Shown one piece after another: positions 16,666 through 25,982 of a DNA stretch of 32,140 nucleotides; the stretch's first letter is position 1; every line of letters begins with the position of its first letter. The DNA is from Bacillota bacterium (GTDB taxonomy: Bacteria > Bacillota > SHA-98 > UBA4971): contig JAAYRV010000046.1 of NCBI GenBank assembly GCA_012518595.1, forward strand, positions 1 through 32,140, read 5' to 3'. Position numbers and translations under genes: made by a program. The notes below the pieces were generated by a model, which saw nothing but the letters and a program-made list of their open reading frames with translations, ran no database searches and was not told where the DNA came from.

Positions 16666-18624
16666 CTATCGGTAAAAAGATATCTTCATCCATGAGGGCA
16701 AAGATGTAGGTAGCCGCAGGCCGGCTAAGCCAAGATCGAAGTATGTACAGCACACAATCAGAATAGCCAAGGTTACCAGTAAAATTGCTGCATCAGCGCT
16801 AATACCTGCCAAAGCAATCTTACCGATAGCACCGTCCCTGGAATGATCCAGCCTGTGGCAGGCTGATAGTAGGCGCGATCTGATTGTCCTGCCAATTTCG
16901 GAAATACTCGCGATTGCCAAGTGATAGGACTCTTCTCCTGTCCGGATGACAGCAGCCAGGCTATGGCAGACAATTGCTCCTAAACCCTCCAAAGTCAAGA
17001 AGCCAGGAGGCGTCCAGTGAAATGCTCCGGTGGCAAGTCCGGCATAGCATACTAATATGCCAAGACCCAAAGTGATTATCATACCTGCGACATCACCGGT
17101 ATTCCAGAAGGAAAGATCTGCTATGCCGGCAAAAGCAGTCTCCATGCCCAAGCCTTGAGCTGCCGGTACTGCTAAGGCTTTGGGGAAAAGCTCCGGCCGG
17201 AGCCCAATGCCTACCATTACCACGGCAAGTACAGCCATAGATATGTGGAATTTCTGAGATGTTTCGCCTGAGATCTCAATCTCCGTGGGTTTGCCCAAGA
17301 AAATAAGATAGAAGAGCTTGGCAAAGGAAGCTGCTGTGCCTACCCCTACCAATAAGAATAACCTTTCTGCCCAAACCATCAAAGGCGCACCTGTTTGAGC
17401 AGCTCCACTCACTGCATGGTGGAGCAGAGTCTTGCTGGCATACCCATTGAGCCCAGGTGCGCCGGCAATACCTAAGACCGCCAAAAACATTAGGATTGCA
17501 GTAACCGGGAACCTGCGCCACAGCCCGCCCAGATTATACAAATCAGTCTCGCCGGTGCGAATGTAGATGACACCGACACCCAAGAATAAGGCTGCTTTGA
17601 ACAAAGCATGGTTGACAATATGGTAAATGCTTCCCAGAAGACCCAGACTGCCTGCTTTCCCCAAGGAAAGGCCGATACCCAACCCTAGGATGATATAACC
17701 CATCTGGCTTACACTGTGATAAGCCAAAAGCCGCTTGGCATCACTTTGCAATAGAGCGGCAAGTACCCCTACCAGCATTGTGCAGGTGCCCAGGGCAGTC
17801 AGGACAGGTCCTAACCATGGTGCCGCAGATGCGAACTCTAAACCCCAACCTGCGATCTCACCTGTGCGAATCAGACCATAGGCGCCTACCTTGATTAAGA
17901 GCCCGGACAGAAGGGTACTGGCGGGGGTTGGCGCTACTGAGTGTGCATGAGGCAGCCAAAGATGTAAAGGCGCCATACCTGCCTTGATTCCGAATCCGGC
18001 TACGATCACTGCCACGCCCCATGAAAAGGCCTGGGGCTTGAGGGGGGTTACCGGGCCAACGCCGATGGCAGGCAAACCAGAGGTAGCTATTCCAATCAGC
18101 ACAATCCCCAGGGCTAGGAGAAGTCCTCCGGCAATGCTAAAGAACAGATAGAAATACCCGGCCCGAATCGCGTGTTCATCTCGCCGATGGACGACCCAAA
18201 AAAACGAAGTTATGGTCATTAACTCAAAGAAAAGGAGCAAAGTAAAAAGGTCCCCGGCCAGAAACACTCCTAAGACCGCAGACAGCGTCAAAAGCGTGGA
18301 GATGTCAAAGCTTCGGGCTCTGCCTTCTTGTTTCATATACTCGGGAGAATATATGGAAACTACCCACCAAAGAAATGCAGCCAAAAGCACAAATATGGCA
18401 GATAGGGCATCAGCGCGAAAAGTTGGGACATATGGACCGGAAACAGGCAATCTATAGGTTAACGGGTTGCCCCCAAGCACGTCTCTTAACACCCGCTGCC
18501 CTAAAAAAAGAGTAAGAGAGCTAACGACAAAGGGAATATTGATACTCTTACCCCTTGTGCGCCTTGTCCCAACCAAGGCGAAAGCCCCTAAGAGAGGGAT
18601 AATCGGAAGGAGTACGAGCAGCAT
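16666..18624 (-). CDS. Mrp/NuoL-M-type proton antiporter subunit (third MrpD-like paralogue, 652 aa)
   Basis: Proton_antipo_M features: GYFYLFFSIAGGLLLALGIVL, KAGMAPLHLWLPHAHSVAPTPASTLLSGLLIKVGAYGL, LLAYHSVSQMGYIILGLG. Confidence 0.9.
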   Translation of the reverse strand: MLLVLLPIIPLLGAFALVGTRRTRGKSINIPFVVSSLTLFLGQRVLRDVLGGNPLTYRLPVSGPYVPTFRADALSAIFVLLAAFLWWVVSIYSPEYMKQEGRARSFDISTLLTLSAVLGVFLAGDLFTLLLFFELMTITSFFWVVHRRDEHAIRAGYFYLFFSIAGGLLLALGIVLIGIATSGLPAIGVGPVTPLKPQAFSWGVAVIVAGFGIKAGMAPLHLWLPHAHSVAPTPASTLLSGLLIKVGAYGLIRTGEIAGWGLEFASAAPWLGPVLTALGTCTMLVGVLAALLQSDAKRLLAYHSVSQMGYIILGLGIGLSLGKAGSLGLLGSIYHIVNHALFKAALFLGVGVIYIRTGETDLYNLGGLWRRFPVTAILMFLAVLGIAGAPGLNGYASKTLLHHAVSGAAQTGAPLMVWAERLFLLVGVGTAASFAKLFYLIFLGKPTEIEISGETSQKFHISMAVLAVVMVGIGLRPELFPKALAVPAAQGLGMETAFAGIADLSFWNTGDVAGMIITLGLGILVCYAGLATGAFHWTPPGFLTLEGLGAIVCHSLAAVIRTGEESYHLAIASISEIGRTIRSRLLSACHRLDHSRDGAIGKIALAGISADAAILLVTLAILIVCCTYFDLGLAGLRLPTSLPSWMKISFYR

Positions 18625-18643
18625 ATGACTTAACCTCCTTACT

Positions 18644-20089
18644 TCAGAAAAACCAGTTTACAACAGCGTCAACTCCGGGCCAAACCAGTCCCGGCCAAAG
18701 CCCTATCAAGAGCGCAATCCCTGCCAAGAGTAGCGTGGGGGCTAACATAAGACCCATCGCGCTTCCCTTTTCAAGGACAGGCTGCTCTCCTTTTTCGGCA
18801 AATGCAGCTACCACAGTGGGGATGAAGCAAAAAGCATTGATTAGGCCGCTGGCGATCAAGACTAAGGCCAACTGCCATTTCCCCATAGCTACACTGCCTC
18901 TCATCAAGTAATACTTACTCCAAAAGGTATTAAGAGGCAGCATTCCTATCATCCCGAGACTGGCTATACCAAATGCTGCCATAGTCCGGGGCAACTGCCA
19001 GCCTACCCCGCTCATCTCGCTGACTCTTACCTTGCCGGTTCCTTTGGCAATGATCCCTGCGCCAAAGAAAAGCGTGACTTTAAGAGTGGAGTAACTAATC
19101 ATATGGCAAATAGCTCCCGCTAATCCCCAAGGATGTAGCGTAAAAGCGCCCAGAAGAATATATGAGAGCTGGCTGACGGTATGATAAGCCAGCCGCCGCT
19201 TTAGGACATCCTGCTGAGTGGCAATTATGACCCCTACCAAAATGGTGAACGCAGCGACCCAGGGGAGGATGTGACTGAGATGTAGTTGTCCTGCCAGCTC
19301 ATGTCCGAACACGGAATATACTACCCTGACAATCCCATAGACACCGGAATAAACCACTGCTACAGCATGTAAGAGAGCGCTTACGGGAGTGGGGGCGCAC
19401 ATGGCTGCCGGCAACCAGCGATGCAGAGGCATTATGGCTGCTTTTACTCCGAACCCGGCCACAAATAAAGCCAGCACCCAGCCTAATCCCGGCCTGAGGC
19501 CACAGTCGGCCAACAGAGGCCCGCCTGTAAAATCCAGGTTGCCTGTCCAGCTGTAAACGATGATTATTGCTATCAAGATAGCCCCTGCGCCGGACAAGCT
19601 GTAGATAATGTATTTGGAGCCGGCTTTCATGGCTTCGCTGTTTCGTTCATGGATGACCAGGGGATATGTGGCAAAGGTGAGCAGCTCATAGAATAAATAC
19701 AGAGCCAATAGGTTTCCGGAAAAAGCCACCCCCAGCGTCACACTGAAAGCCAAAAGGAAATAGGTATAATAAGTTCGCTGTTTTTGCTCTTCTGCCATAT
19801 ATCCAAAAGAATAGACCCCTGCAAAGAGCCACAAGGTCGAAACAATCAGCCCAAAGACCGCTCCTAAGGGATCCGGATGCAGGCTCCAAGCCAATCCTGC
19901 GATTTCACCGGATATCCTTATGGTCCGGCCGGCAAATACCGCCCCGGCCACTCGCCAACTGAAAAGTGTGCCGGCTGCAGAAAATATTAATGCGACTATA
20001 TTGCGCAGGCGGTCACCTGCCCGGGGCATCAAAGCTATGAGTATTCCACCTGCTGCCCCGCTTGCGAGAGCCAGAACTAAATCAGTCAT
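18644..20089 (-). CDS. Mrp/NuoN-type proton antiporter subunit (second MrpD-like paralogue)
   Basis: GSKYIIYSLSGAGAILIAI, KAAIMPLHRWLPAAMCAPTPVSALLHAVAVVYSGVYG, RRLAYHTVSQLSYILLGAF. Confidence 0.9.
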   Translation of the reverse strand: MTDLVLALASGAAGGILIALMPRAGDRLRNIVALIFSAAGTLFSWRVAGAVFAGRTIRISGEIAGLAWSLHPDPLGAVFGLIVSTLWLFAGVYSFGYMAEEQKQRTYYTYFLLAFSVTLGVAFSGNLLALYLFYELLTFATYPLVIHERNSEAMKAGSKYIIYSLSGAGAILIAIIIVYSWTGNLDFTGGPLLADCGLRPGLGWVLALFVAGFGVKAAIMPLHRWLPAAMCAPTPVSALLHAVAVVYSGVYGIVRVVYSVFGHELAGQLHLSHILPWVAAFTILVGVIIATQQDVLKRRLAYHTVSQLSYILLGAFTLHPWGLAGAICHMISYSTLKVTLFFGAGIIAKGTGKVRVSEMSGVGWQLPRTMAAFGIASLGMIGMLPLNTFWSKYYLMRGSVAMGKWQLALVLIASGLINAFCFIPTVVAAFAEKGEQPVLEKGSAMGLMLAPTLLLAGIALLIGLWPGLVWPGVDAVVNWFF

Positions 20090-20121
20090 GCGCCAAATCC
20101 TCCTCGCACACCCTACTTCAT

Positions 20122-21618
20122 TTACTTCATTACCAAGAGATCAATCGCCGCTCTTTTAGCCAGTTCCAGAAAAGGCCCTGGTACCACACCTAGGATTATC
20201 ACCCAGGCGGCTAACATAATCAGCGCAATCATCTGCGGCAAACCAGGATCCCTGCAATCTGCCACAGGTGTAGGCTCAAAATAGGCAACTCGAATAATTG
20301 GAAAAAGGTAAGCTGCACAAAGTACGCTTCCTACGATGATCACTGCTTGAGCAAGGCGGTTCCCTGCTTCCAGGCTTCCGAGTAAAAGATGCCATTTGCC
20401 AACGAAACCGGAAAAGAGCGGTATACCAACGAGACTTACGCTACAGATGGTGAAAACCGCCATGGTTATAGGCATCTTTCTGCCGACACCGGCCATTTCA
20501 CTGATTCGGTTTTTGCCCGTAGTCGCGATTATCGCTCCTGCTGCCAGAAATAAGCCGGACTTGATCACGGCATGGCTGGCCATGTGAAACAGCATGCCGG
20601 TAAGGCTCTGGGAATTTGCAAGACCTAATCCTAAGAAGATGTACCCTACCTGTGCAACAGTGGAAAACGCTAACCTGCGTTTGAGCTTGTCTTGAGTCAA
20701 TGCAAATACGGATCCGGCAATTATTGCGATCATACCCAAAAGTGTCAGTATCCTGTGTATGCCGAAGTCCTGTATCAAAGCAATACCGAATACGTTGTAT
20801 AAGACCTTTATGAGGCAAATTGCATACCCTTTGACTGCGAGACCGGACAAGATTGCACTTGCAGGTGACGGAGCTGCGGAGTGAGCGTCAGGCAGCCAGA
20901 CGTGCAGAGGAAAAAGGGCGGATTTTACACCAAATCCCACCAAGAGAAAACTGGCTGCTATCCACACCACATGAGGATAGCCCTGCCAAACGCGATTGAG
21001 CTCGTGAGAGGCAAATTCCATATTCAAGTGCCCGGTGATAATGTACAAAAAGCCGATACCGCCGAGGATGAGAGCAGAGCCCAGTGTCGCCAGGATCAGA
21101 TAATTGAAAGCGGCTTCGGATGCCCAAGGATGATTCGAGGAGCTTACAAGACCGCAGCAGCTCAAGGTTGCAACTTCCACCAAGACAAAGACGTTGAAAA
21201 GATCCGAGGTCACAGCCATACCTGCCAATGCGCCGCCAAGCAAGAGATAAAGCGCGTAGAACCGGGTAGTCTGTTGGGGGCCCCCTACTTCATGGGTCAT
21301 GTTGTCAGCGGCAAAGAGGGCTATCGGCAGACTGACGCCGGCCACCATAAGTAGGAAGAAGCAACTTAAGTTGCTCACCTGAATTTCTATGCCCCATGGG
21401 GCCGACCAACCTCCCAAGCTGTAATTAATGGGATTGCCGTTCTGAATGAGGATGAGCGATGCCAAATAGCCCGCCCCCAAGAAACCCAGAGCCGTAGTGG
21501 CTGTCACCAGGCCCTCCACCAACCGGATCCGCCGGGCGAAAGTCGGCAAAACAAAGGCAACAAATAGGGGCATAATGACAACAAACACCGGTAAGTTAGA
21601 TTTGATTGTTGCCGTCAT
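20122..21618 (-). CDS. Na+/H+ antiporter subunit MnhD/MrpD (MbhH-like)
   Basis: FNYLILATLGSALILGGIGFLY, KSALFPLHVWLPDAHSAAPSPASAILSGLAVKGYAICLIKV, RRLAFSTVAQVGYIFLGLG; downstream of MrpC by ATGA overlap. Confidence 0.93.
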   Translation of the reverse strand: MTATIKSNLPVFVVIMPLFVAFVLPTFARRIRLVEGLVTATTALGFLGAGYLASLILIQNGNPINYSLGGWSAPWGIEIQVSNLSCFFLLMVAGVSLPIALFAADNMTHEVGGPQQTTRFYALYLLLGGALAGMAVTSDLFNVFVLVEVATLSCCGLVSSSNHPWASEAAFNYLILATLGSALILGGIGFLYIITGHLNMEFASHELNRVWQGYPHVVWIAASFLLVGFGVKSALFPLHVWLPDAHSAAPSPASAILSGLAVKGYAICLIKVLYNVFGIALIQDFGIHRILTLLGMIAIIAGSVFALTQDKLKRRLAFSTVAQVGYIFLGLGLANSQSLTGMLFHMASHAVIKSGLFLAAGAIIATTGKNRISEMAGVGRKMPITMAVFTICSVSLVGIPLFSGFVGKWHLLLGSLEAGNRLAQAVIIVGSVLCAAYLFPIIRVAYFEPTPVADCRDPGLPQMIALIMLAAWVIILGVVPGPFLELAKRAAIDLLVMK

Positions 21619-21998
21619 CTGCTTGCCACCTCTTTTTTCAGCTCTGCTATGCGACGGGCATCAGTTGTGCCGTAAAATTGATATAGCTTAATAATAAGTG
21701 CCAGAGCGAATGCGGTCACACTGACACTGACTACAATACCGGTTAACATTAAAGCTGATGGCAGTGGGTTGATATACAAGGCTTTCGGATTGGCTTTATC
21801 GAGTATGGGCACTGCGCCGCCGCGAATGTTGCCTGCTGCGATAAACATCAGGAAAATTGCGCTTTCCATGATGTTAATTCCGATTAACTTCTTGAACAAG
21901 TTCGAGCGGGTCAGCACGGTGAAAGCTCCGATAATGAAAAGAATCATGGCTGCAAAGTAAGGGTAATTGACCATTAGGCTATCCAGTAGTGTTTTCAT
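21615..21998 (-). CDS. Na+/H+ antiporter subunit MnhC/MrpC (NuoK-like)
   Basis: YFAAMILFIIGAFTVLTRSNLFKKLIGINIMESAIFLMFIAAG...PLPSALMLTGIVVSVSVTAFALALIIKLY. Confidence 0.93.
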   Translation of the reverse strand: MKTLLDSLMVNYPYFAAMILFIIGAFTVLTRSNLFKKLIGINIMESAIFLMFIAAGNIRGGAVPILDKANPKALYINPLPSALMLTGIVVSVSVTAFALALIIKLYQFYGTTDARRIAELKKEVASR

Positions 21999-22420
21999 GG
22001 CTCTTCCTCCATCATCGTAAAGAACAAAGTAATCATAGTGCTGGCAACCCTTATGCCGACACCAAGGCCGATGAGTCCGATCAACCCCCCGGAAGACAAT
22101 GCTCCCAGTTCTCCCAAATCAATTCCTGCCATCTTGTTGGCCAGAAAAGGAGCTCCCTTGAAAACGCCAACCATACCCATCATGCCGTACCAGAGTGTGC
22201 CATAGCTTTCTACCAGAGTGGTGACCTTTTCCGGCACTTTGGCTCTGCCCCTTTCCAGGCCATAGATGGTGGTAAAGGCGATAAAGGCCAGTCCCACCAC
22301 GATACCTCCGGCGAAGGAGCCCCCCGGAGAGACATGTCCGTGAAGAATTACATATAATCCGTACATCTGAATGAAAGGCAGAAGCAATGCGGCTACCCGT
22401 TTCAGGATGAAGTCTCTCAC
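21995..22420 (-). CDS. Na+/H+ antiporter subunit MnhB/MrpB (MbhF-like), GTG start at 22420
   Basis: VRDFILKRVAALLLPFIQMYGLYVILHGHVSPGGSFAGGIVVGLAFIAF; GTGA overlap with preceding gene. The longer track ORF (to 22570) is out-of-frame read-through of the upstream gene. Confidence 0.9.
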   Translation of the reverse strand: MRDFILKRVAALLLPFIQMYGLYVILHGHVSPGGSFAGGIVVGLAFIAFTTIYGLERGRAKVPEKVTTLVESYGTLWYGMMGMVGVFKGAPFLANKMAGIDLGELGALSSGGLIGLIGLGVGIRVASTMITLFFTMMEEEP

Positions 22421-22713
22421 TTCCCGCCACCCTCCTTTTCCGTGGTTTTCAGGGTGATGATCACTGCGAGTACGGCTGTAAACAGCACGATAGTCTCGAA
22501 CATGGTATCGTAAGCCCGGTAGTCGAGAACAATTGCAGTAATCATGTTGAGGACTCCCGTCTCTTCCCATGCGTTTTCAATATAGCCCTCGGATACTTGG
22601 TTCTGGACGGGATTCCCGGACATGCCGTAAGGAGGCAACTCGGCTACAGCGACAAGGACTACATAGGCAGCCAGCAAAAGAATGAAGAGTATTGGCAGAG
22701 TTCGCAATTTCAC
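22417..22713 (-). CDS. MbhE-like / MrpA-MrpB linker subunit
   Basis: Small membrane protein between DUF4040 and MrpB; ...LNMITAIVLDYRAYDTMFETIVLFTAVLAVIITL typical of this subunit. Confidence 0.8.
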   Translation of the reverse strand: MKLRTLPILFILLLAAYVVLVAVAELPPYGMSGNPVQNQVSEGYIENAWEETGVLNMITAIVLDYRAYDTMFETIVLFTAVLAVIITLKTTEKEGGGK

Positions 22714-22715
22714 CG

Positions 22716-22967
22716 TTAGTCCTCCTTTCGGGCGGTGCGAGAAATGACTACCATCATTAGAACAGTCATGGCGATTCCTGCGGCTGCTTCAGTAATGGCA
22801 ATATCAGGGGTGTTCATTTGCAGCCAGACTAAAGCCATAATCAGGGTATAGGCGCCGTAAACAATGACAGCATGCAATAAATCTTTAATGAAGTACATAG
22901 CCAAAGATGCCACCACCAGGATAAGGAGCATTACCATGGTTCCGTAATCAACAGCCGTAAAGCCCAT
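22716..22967 (-). CDS. DUF4040 / MbhD-like subunit (MrpA C-terminal-domain homologue)
   Basis: KDLLHAVIVYGAYTLIMALVWLQMNTPDIAITEAAAGIAMTVLMMVVISRT. Confidence 0.85.
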   Translation of the reverse strand: MGFTAVDYGTMVMLLILVVASLAMYFIKDLLHAVIVYGAYTLIMALVWLQMNTPDIAITEAAAGIAMTVLMMVVISRTARKED

Positions 22968-22977
22968 ATGCCTATCT

Positions 22978-23298
22978 TCACTCCTTGATCACTTTCGTGC
23001 CTTCCACAGGATACACTCCATGAATCAGTCCGGCTTTAGCTACCAGATGAGTCATGGTTGGATTAATTGTCCAAAACAAAACGAGGACAATTACTAGTTT
23101 AATACGTAGCGCCCAAGTAGGACTGAGCAAGAAAAGGCCTAACCCTGCCAACCCCACGCCCAATGTGTCCCCCATACCTACCCCATGCAGGCGAGTATAT
23201 GGATCCGGCAAGCGAAATAATCCTAAGGTACCGAGCGCAAACGCCAAAAAAGATCCGGCAAAACAGAGGTTTGCTAAGAATCTAATCAATCTAATCAC
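22978..23298 (-). CDS. Na+/H+ antiporter subunit MnhG/MrpG (GTG start 23298 preferred over 23334)
   Basis: GTLGLFRLPDPYTRLHGVGMGDTLGVGLAGLGLFL; SD GAGGAGG ~8 nt before GTG at 23298. Confidence 0.9.
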   Translation of the reverse strand: MIRLIRFLANLCFAGSFLAFALGTLGLFRLPDPYTRLHGVGMGDTLGVGLAGLGLFLLSPTWALRIKLVIVLVLFWTINPTMTHLVAKAGLIHGVYPVEGTKVIKE

Positions 23299-23602
23299 AA
23301 GACGCAGCCTCCTCTTCTTCGCCTTCAAATCCACCTAAACCCGGGAGCTTGAGCTGCCAATCACCTGGAGTCATCACTCGTAGTATCCAAAGCCCTCCCA
23401 CAAATCCACACAATACAAAGACAAAAGCCACATCGATAAATCCATAATCGCCTCTCATGAATGCCAGCAGTAAAATGATTACACTGACCTTACTGCTGAT
23501 AGCATTAATAGAAAGCAGCCGATCAATGACTGTCGGACCGATGATCGCCCGTAAGAGCACGAAAAGAATCAGTATCATGAGACCTACCAGTAGCCATAGC
23601 AT
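23291..23602 (-). CDS. Na+/H+ antiporter subunit MnhF/MrpF
   Basis: LLRAIIGPTVIDRLLSINAISSKVSVIILLLAFMRGDYGFIDVAFVFVLCGFVGGL; SD GGAGG. Confidence 0.92.
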   Translation of the reverse strand: MLWLLVGLMILILFVLLRAIIGPTVIDRLLSINAISSKVSVIILLLAFMRGDYGFIDVAFVFVLCGFVGGLWILRVMTPGDWQLKLPGLGGFEGEEEEAASCD

Positions 23603-24101
23603 GCTCTGTCCTCCTCCGTTTCCAAGATTCCAAGTGGCTTATTTCACGGATGATTTGCCAATTAAATAATTCGGCTGCTGCCTCACCTGTCAGCACATGG
23701 ACGATGAACTGACCGGTTTTGGGATCGATGTCCACAGTGACAGTACCCGGCGTGATGGTTATGCAGTTAGCCAAAAGCACCCTCCCCCAGTTGCTTTCAA
23801 TGGGAGGCCGCATGACTGCGAATACCGGCCCCACCGGAGGACTCGACAGCAAGATTGTCTTGGCAACAGCGATATTCGATTGAATTATGAAACGAACGAG
23901 AGTCAAGAGGCAGTGACCTAAGAGAAGCAGTTCTCCTGCAGAAAGCAAGCGGGGCAGCCTCGGGCCAAGATCCTGCCAGAACCAAACAGTCAAGATTGCC
24001 AAGACAGCTCCGACCAGAAGATGCTGCATGTCCACTTCTGCGGAGACCGCCAACCAAAATGCCACTAACAAAGCGCATAAGAGAAGAGATCTCTTGCGCA
24101 C
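23523..24101 (-). CDS. Na+/H+ antiporter subunit MnhE/MrpE (GTG start)
   Basis: FIIQSNIAVAKTILLSSPPVGPVFAVMRPPIESNWGRVLLANCITITPGTVTVDIDPKTGQFIVHVLTGEAA. Confidence 0.92.
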   Translation of the reverse strand: MRKRSLLLCALLVAFWLAVSAEVDMQHLLVGAVLAILTVWFWQDLGPRLPRLLSAGELLLLGHCLLTLVRFIIQSNIAVAKTILLSSPPVGPVFAVMRPPIESNWGRVLLANCITITPGTVTVDIDPKTGQFIVHVLTGEAAAELFNWQIIREISHLESWKRRRTEHAMATGRSHDTDSFRALTGDHRSDSH

Positions 24102-24211
24102 AATTATCCCTCCTGTCCACTATCAAAAGGATCTGTTTCCCACAGGGTTTTGCTCAATTGCGATAACAACACTACCCACAAGAACTAATCACGGTAAACA
24201 CACAAATGCGA

Positions 24212-25723
24212 TTAAGAGGCTGACGTTTGTGCCGCGTCCCGGGAAGCCTTACGCAAAGTGCTTTCCAGTTCCGGACATACCCTGCCACCAAAGTCACTCA
24301 TCAGGCCCATTCTTGTAAACATGTGCAAAGGCTTCTTCTTGAGCCCGCCTATGTAAAGGGTTTTACCTTCTTTTTGAAGTCTCCGGGCTAAATCCCTAAG
24401 AGCCAAGGCGCCGGTTTCGTCCATGGCAGGTACGTCAGAAAAATCCAAGACCAAAAAGGGTTTAGTGGAAATCTCCTTCATCTGATTTCTCAAGTTTTCC
24501 GTTCCGACAAAAAACAAAGGACCATTGAAAGTTACCACTTGGACATCAGGGTGAACTAACATGTCAGGAACGGAAGAACTCTCCTTATGGGTTACCTCAC
24601 TACCACCGGGTGAGGAAGCCAGCTCGACAATGACCGCAATCGCAGCTAAACCTACCCCGACTGCCACGGCAATCGTGAGATCCCGTACCACCGTCAGTAT
24701 GGTAGTTGTGGTCATAATTACCCCATAGCTCCAGCGGGCTCGGGGCATGAGCTTCAGGCTTTGCCAATCGGCTGTGCGCACTGAAGCCACCATGAGGATA
24801 GCTGCCAACGAAGCTAATGGTATACGTTTAGCAACAGGCCCCAGAACCAAGACGATGAGCAGTAAAAACACGGCATGTAGAATGCTGGAAAGACGAGTGC
24901 GTCCTCCGCTATAGACGTTTACTCCTGAGCGGGCGACAGCTCCGGAGACGGGGACTCCGCCGATGAAGGAAGAAACCAGATTCCCCAGACCCTGGCCGAT
25001 CAGCTCTTGGTTGCTATTGTGTTCGGCACCTATCATTCCATCGGTAACCTCGGCTGATAATAGCGCGGAGATACTTCCTAAGAGGCAAATTGTGATAGCC
25101 GGTCTGATTAACGGACCGACATCCGCGAAAGGCATGAGCGCCAGTTGAGGCCGGGGTATGCTAAAAGGTAGAGCTCCCACCACATGGGGGGTATGTACAA
25201 TGAGCTCATTCATTAGTAGACCTGCTATGAGTCCGAAAAGTGATTCAGGTACTTGTTTGAAAAACCGCAATGCAAGAAGAATCGCTAAGGTAGTAACTAA
25301 GGTGATGGAGGGTGTTGCCAGCGCATCGCCAATCGCCGTCATGAAAAACAGGATGGAAACGCCATTAGTGAAGCCTGCGATTACAGGTTGGGGAAGAAAC
25401 TTGACAAACTTGCCCAGCCGTAGAAGACCCAGGGCGACTTGCATCAGGCCGGCCAAAGCACCGGCCAAGAGCATACCGCCTACTCCATGCTTGCTGACAA
25501 TACTAACCAAAACCGCTGTCATTGCGCCGGTAGGCCCGGTGATCTGCACACCACAACCGCCAAACACGGCTGCTGTCAGACCGCCGAAAATTGAAGCATA
25601 TAAACCCGCTACAGCTCCCGCCCCGCTTGCAATTCCAAAGGCTAAAGCCAGGGGAAGGGCTACAACTGCTGCGGTAGCTCCTCCGATCACGTCACCCTTC
25701 ACACGCTCCCACCAGGATCTCAA
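24212..25723 (-). CDS. SulP-family anion transporter with STAS domain (start TTG 25723 preferred; track start 25783 falls in leader U-tract)
   Basis: GDVIGGATAAVVALPLALAFGIASGAGAVAGLYASIFGGLTAAVFGGCGVQITGPTGAMTAVL; C-terminal STAS (VVTFNGPLFFVGTENLRNQMKE...VLDFSDVPAMDETGALALRDLARRL). SD GAGGTGAG 5 nt before TTG. Confidence 0.9.
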   Translation of the reverse strand: MRSWWERVKGDVIGGATAAVVALPLALAFGIASGAGAVAGLYASIFGGLTAAVFGGCGVQITGPTGAMTAVLVSIVSKHGVGGMLLAGALAGLMQVALGLLRLGKFVKFLPQPVIAGFTNGVSILFFMTAIGDALATPSITLVTTLAILLALRFFKQVPESLFGLIAGLLMNELIVHTPHVVGALPFSIPRPQLALMPFADVGPLIRPAITICLLGSISALLSAEVTDGMIGAEHNSNQELIGQGLGNLVSSFIGGVPVSGAVARSGVNVYSGGRTRLSSILHAVFLLLIVLVLGPVAKRIPLASLAAILMVASVRTADWQSLKLMPRARWSYGVIMTTTTILTVVRDLTIAVAVGVGLAAIAVIVELASSPGGSEVTHKESSSVPDMLVHPDVQVVTFNGPLFFVGTENLRNQMKEISTKPFLVLDFSDVPAMDETGALALRDLARRLQKEGKTLYIGGLKKKPLHMFTRMGLMSDFGGRVCPELESTLRKASRDAAQTSAS

Positions 25724-25781
25724 GAAACTCACCTCGTCTATGGTAGTGGCGCCAAGTAGTCCCGAGGCGAACGTTGCCAAC

Positions 25782-25826
25782 AAAAAAGCGCAGGCAAAGT
25801 CCCACTAGGGCTAAGACACAACGCTT
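25782..25826 (-). terminator. candidate expression platform/attenuator hairpin with U6 tract
   Basis: Minus strand AAGCG...AGCCCTAGTGGGACT...CGCTTTTTTG; outer AAGCG/CGCTT and inner hairpin, followed by T-run 25787-25782. Confidence 0.4.
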
Positions 25827-25972
25827 GGACCACTCCTACGGGGTTAGCTGACGGGTTCGGGCACCCAAGTTGCCCTACCTGATCTGGTATTCAGGATTCA
25901 CCCCAATTAAGGGATCCCCCGTTTCCTGGTGAGGAATTCGGAGATAACGTGTATTCTTTTGCTTAAACAAGC
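25823..25972 (-). ncRNA. ydaO/yuaA-type (c-di-AMP) riboswitch
   Basis: Minus strand GGGGGATCCCTTAATTGGGGTGAATCCTGAATACCAGATCAGGTAGGGCAACTTGGGTGCCCGAACCCGTCAGCTAACCCCGTAGGAGTGG...; closing GCTTG/CAAGC (25972-25968/25827-25823). Confidence 0.9.
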
Positions 25973-25982
25973 CACAATTTTA

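Noticed and set aside
20881-21354. 157-aa plus-strand ORF opposite mrpD
   Set aside because: Antisense shadow of a clearly conserved antiporter gene.
16666-24101. Membrane-bound hydrogenase or complex I operon
   Set aside because: Only Mrp-type membrane subunits are present; no NiFe, FeS or NuoBCDI-like genes in the window.
25158-25808. 216-aa plus-strand ORF opposite SulP
   Set aside because: Shadow ORF of the SulP gene; low-complexity composition (A/P/K/R) typical of antisense to membrane protein codons, and it crosses the riboswitch leader region.
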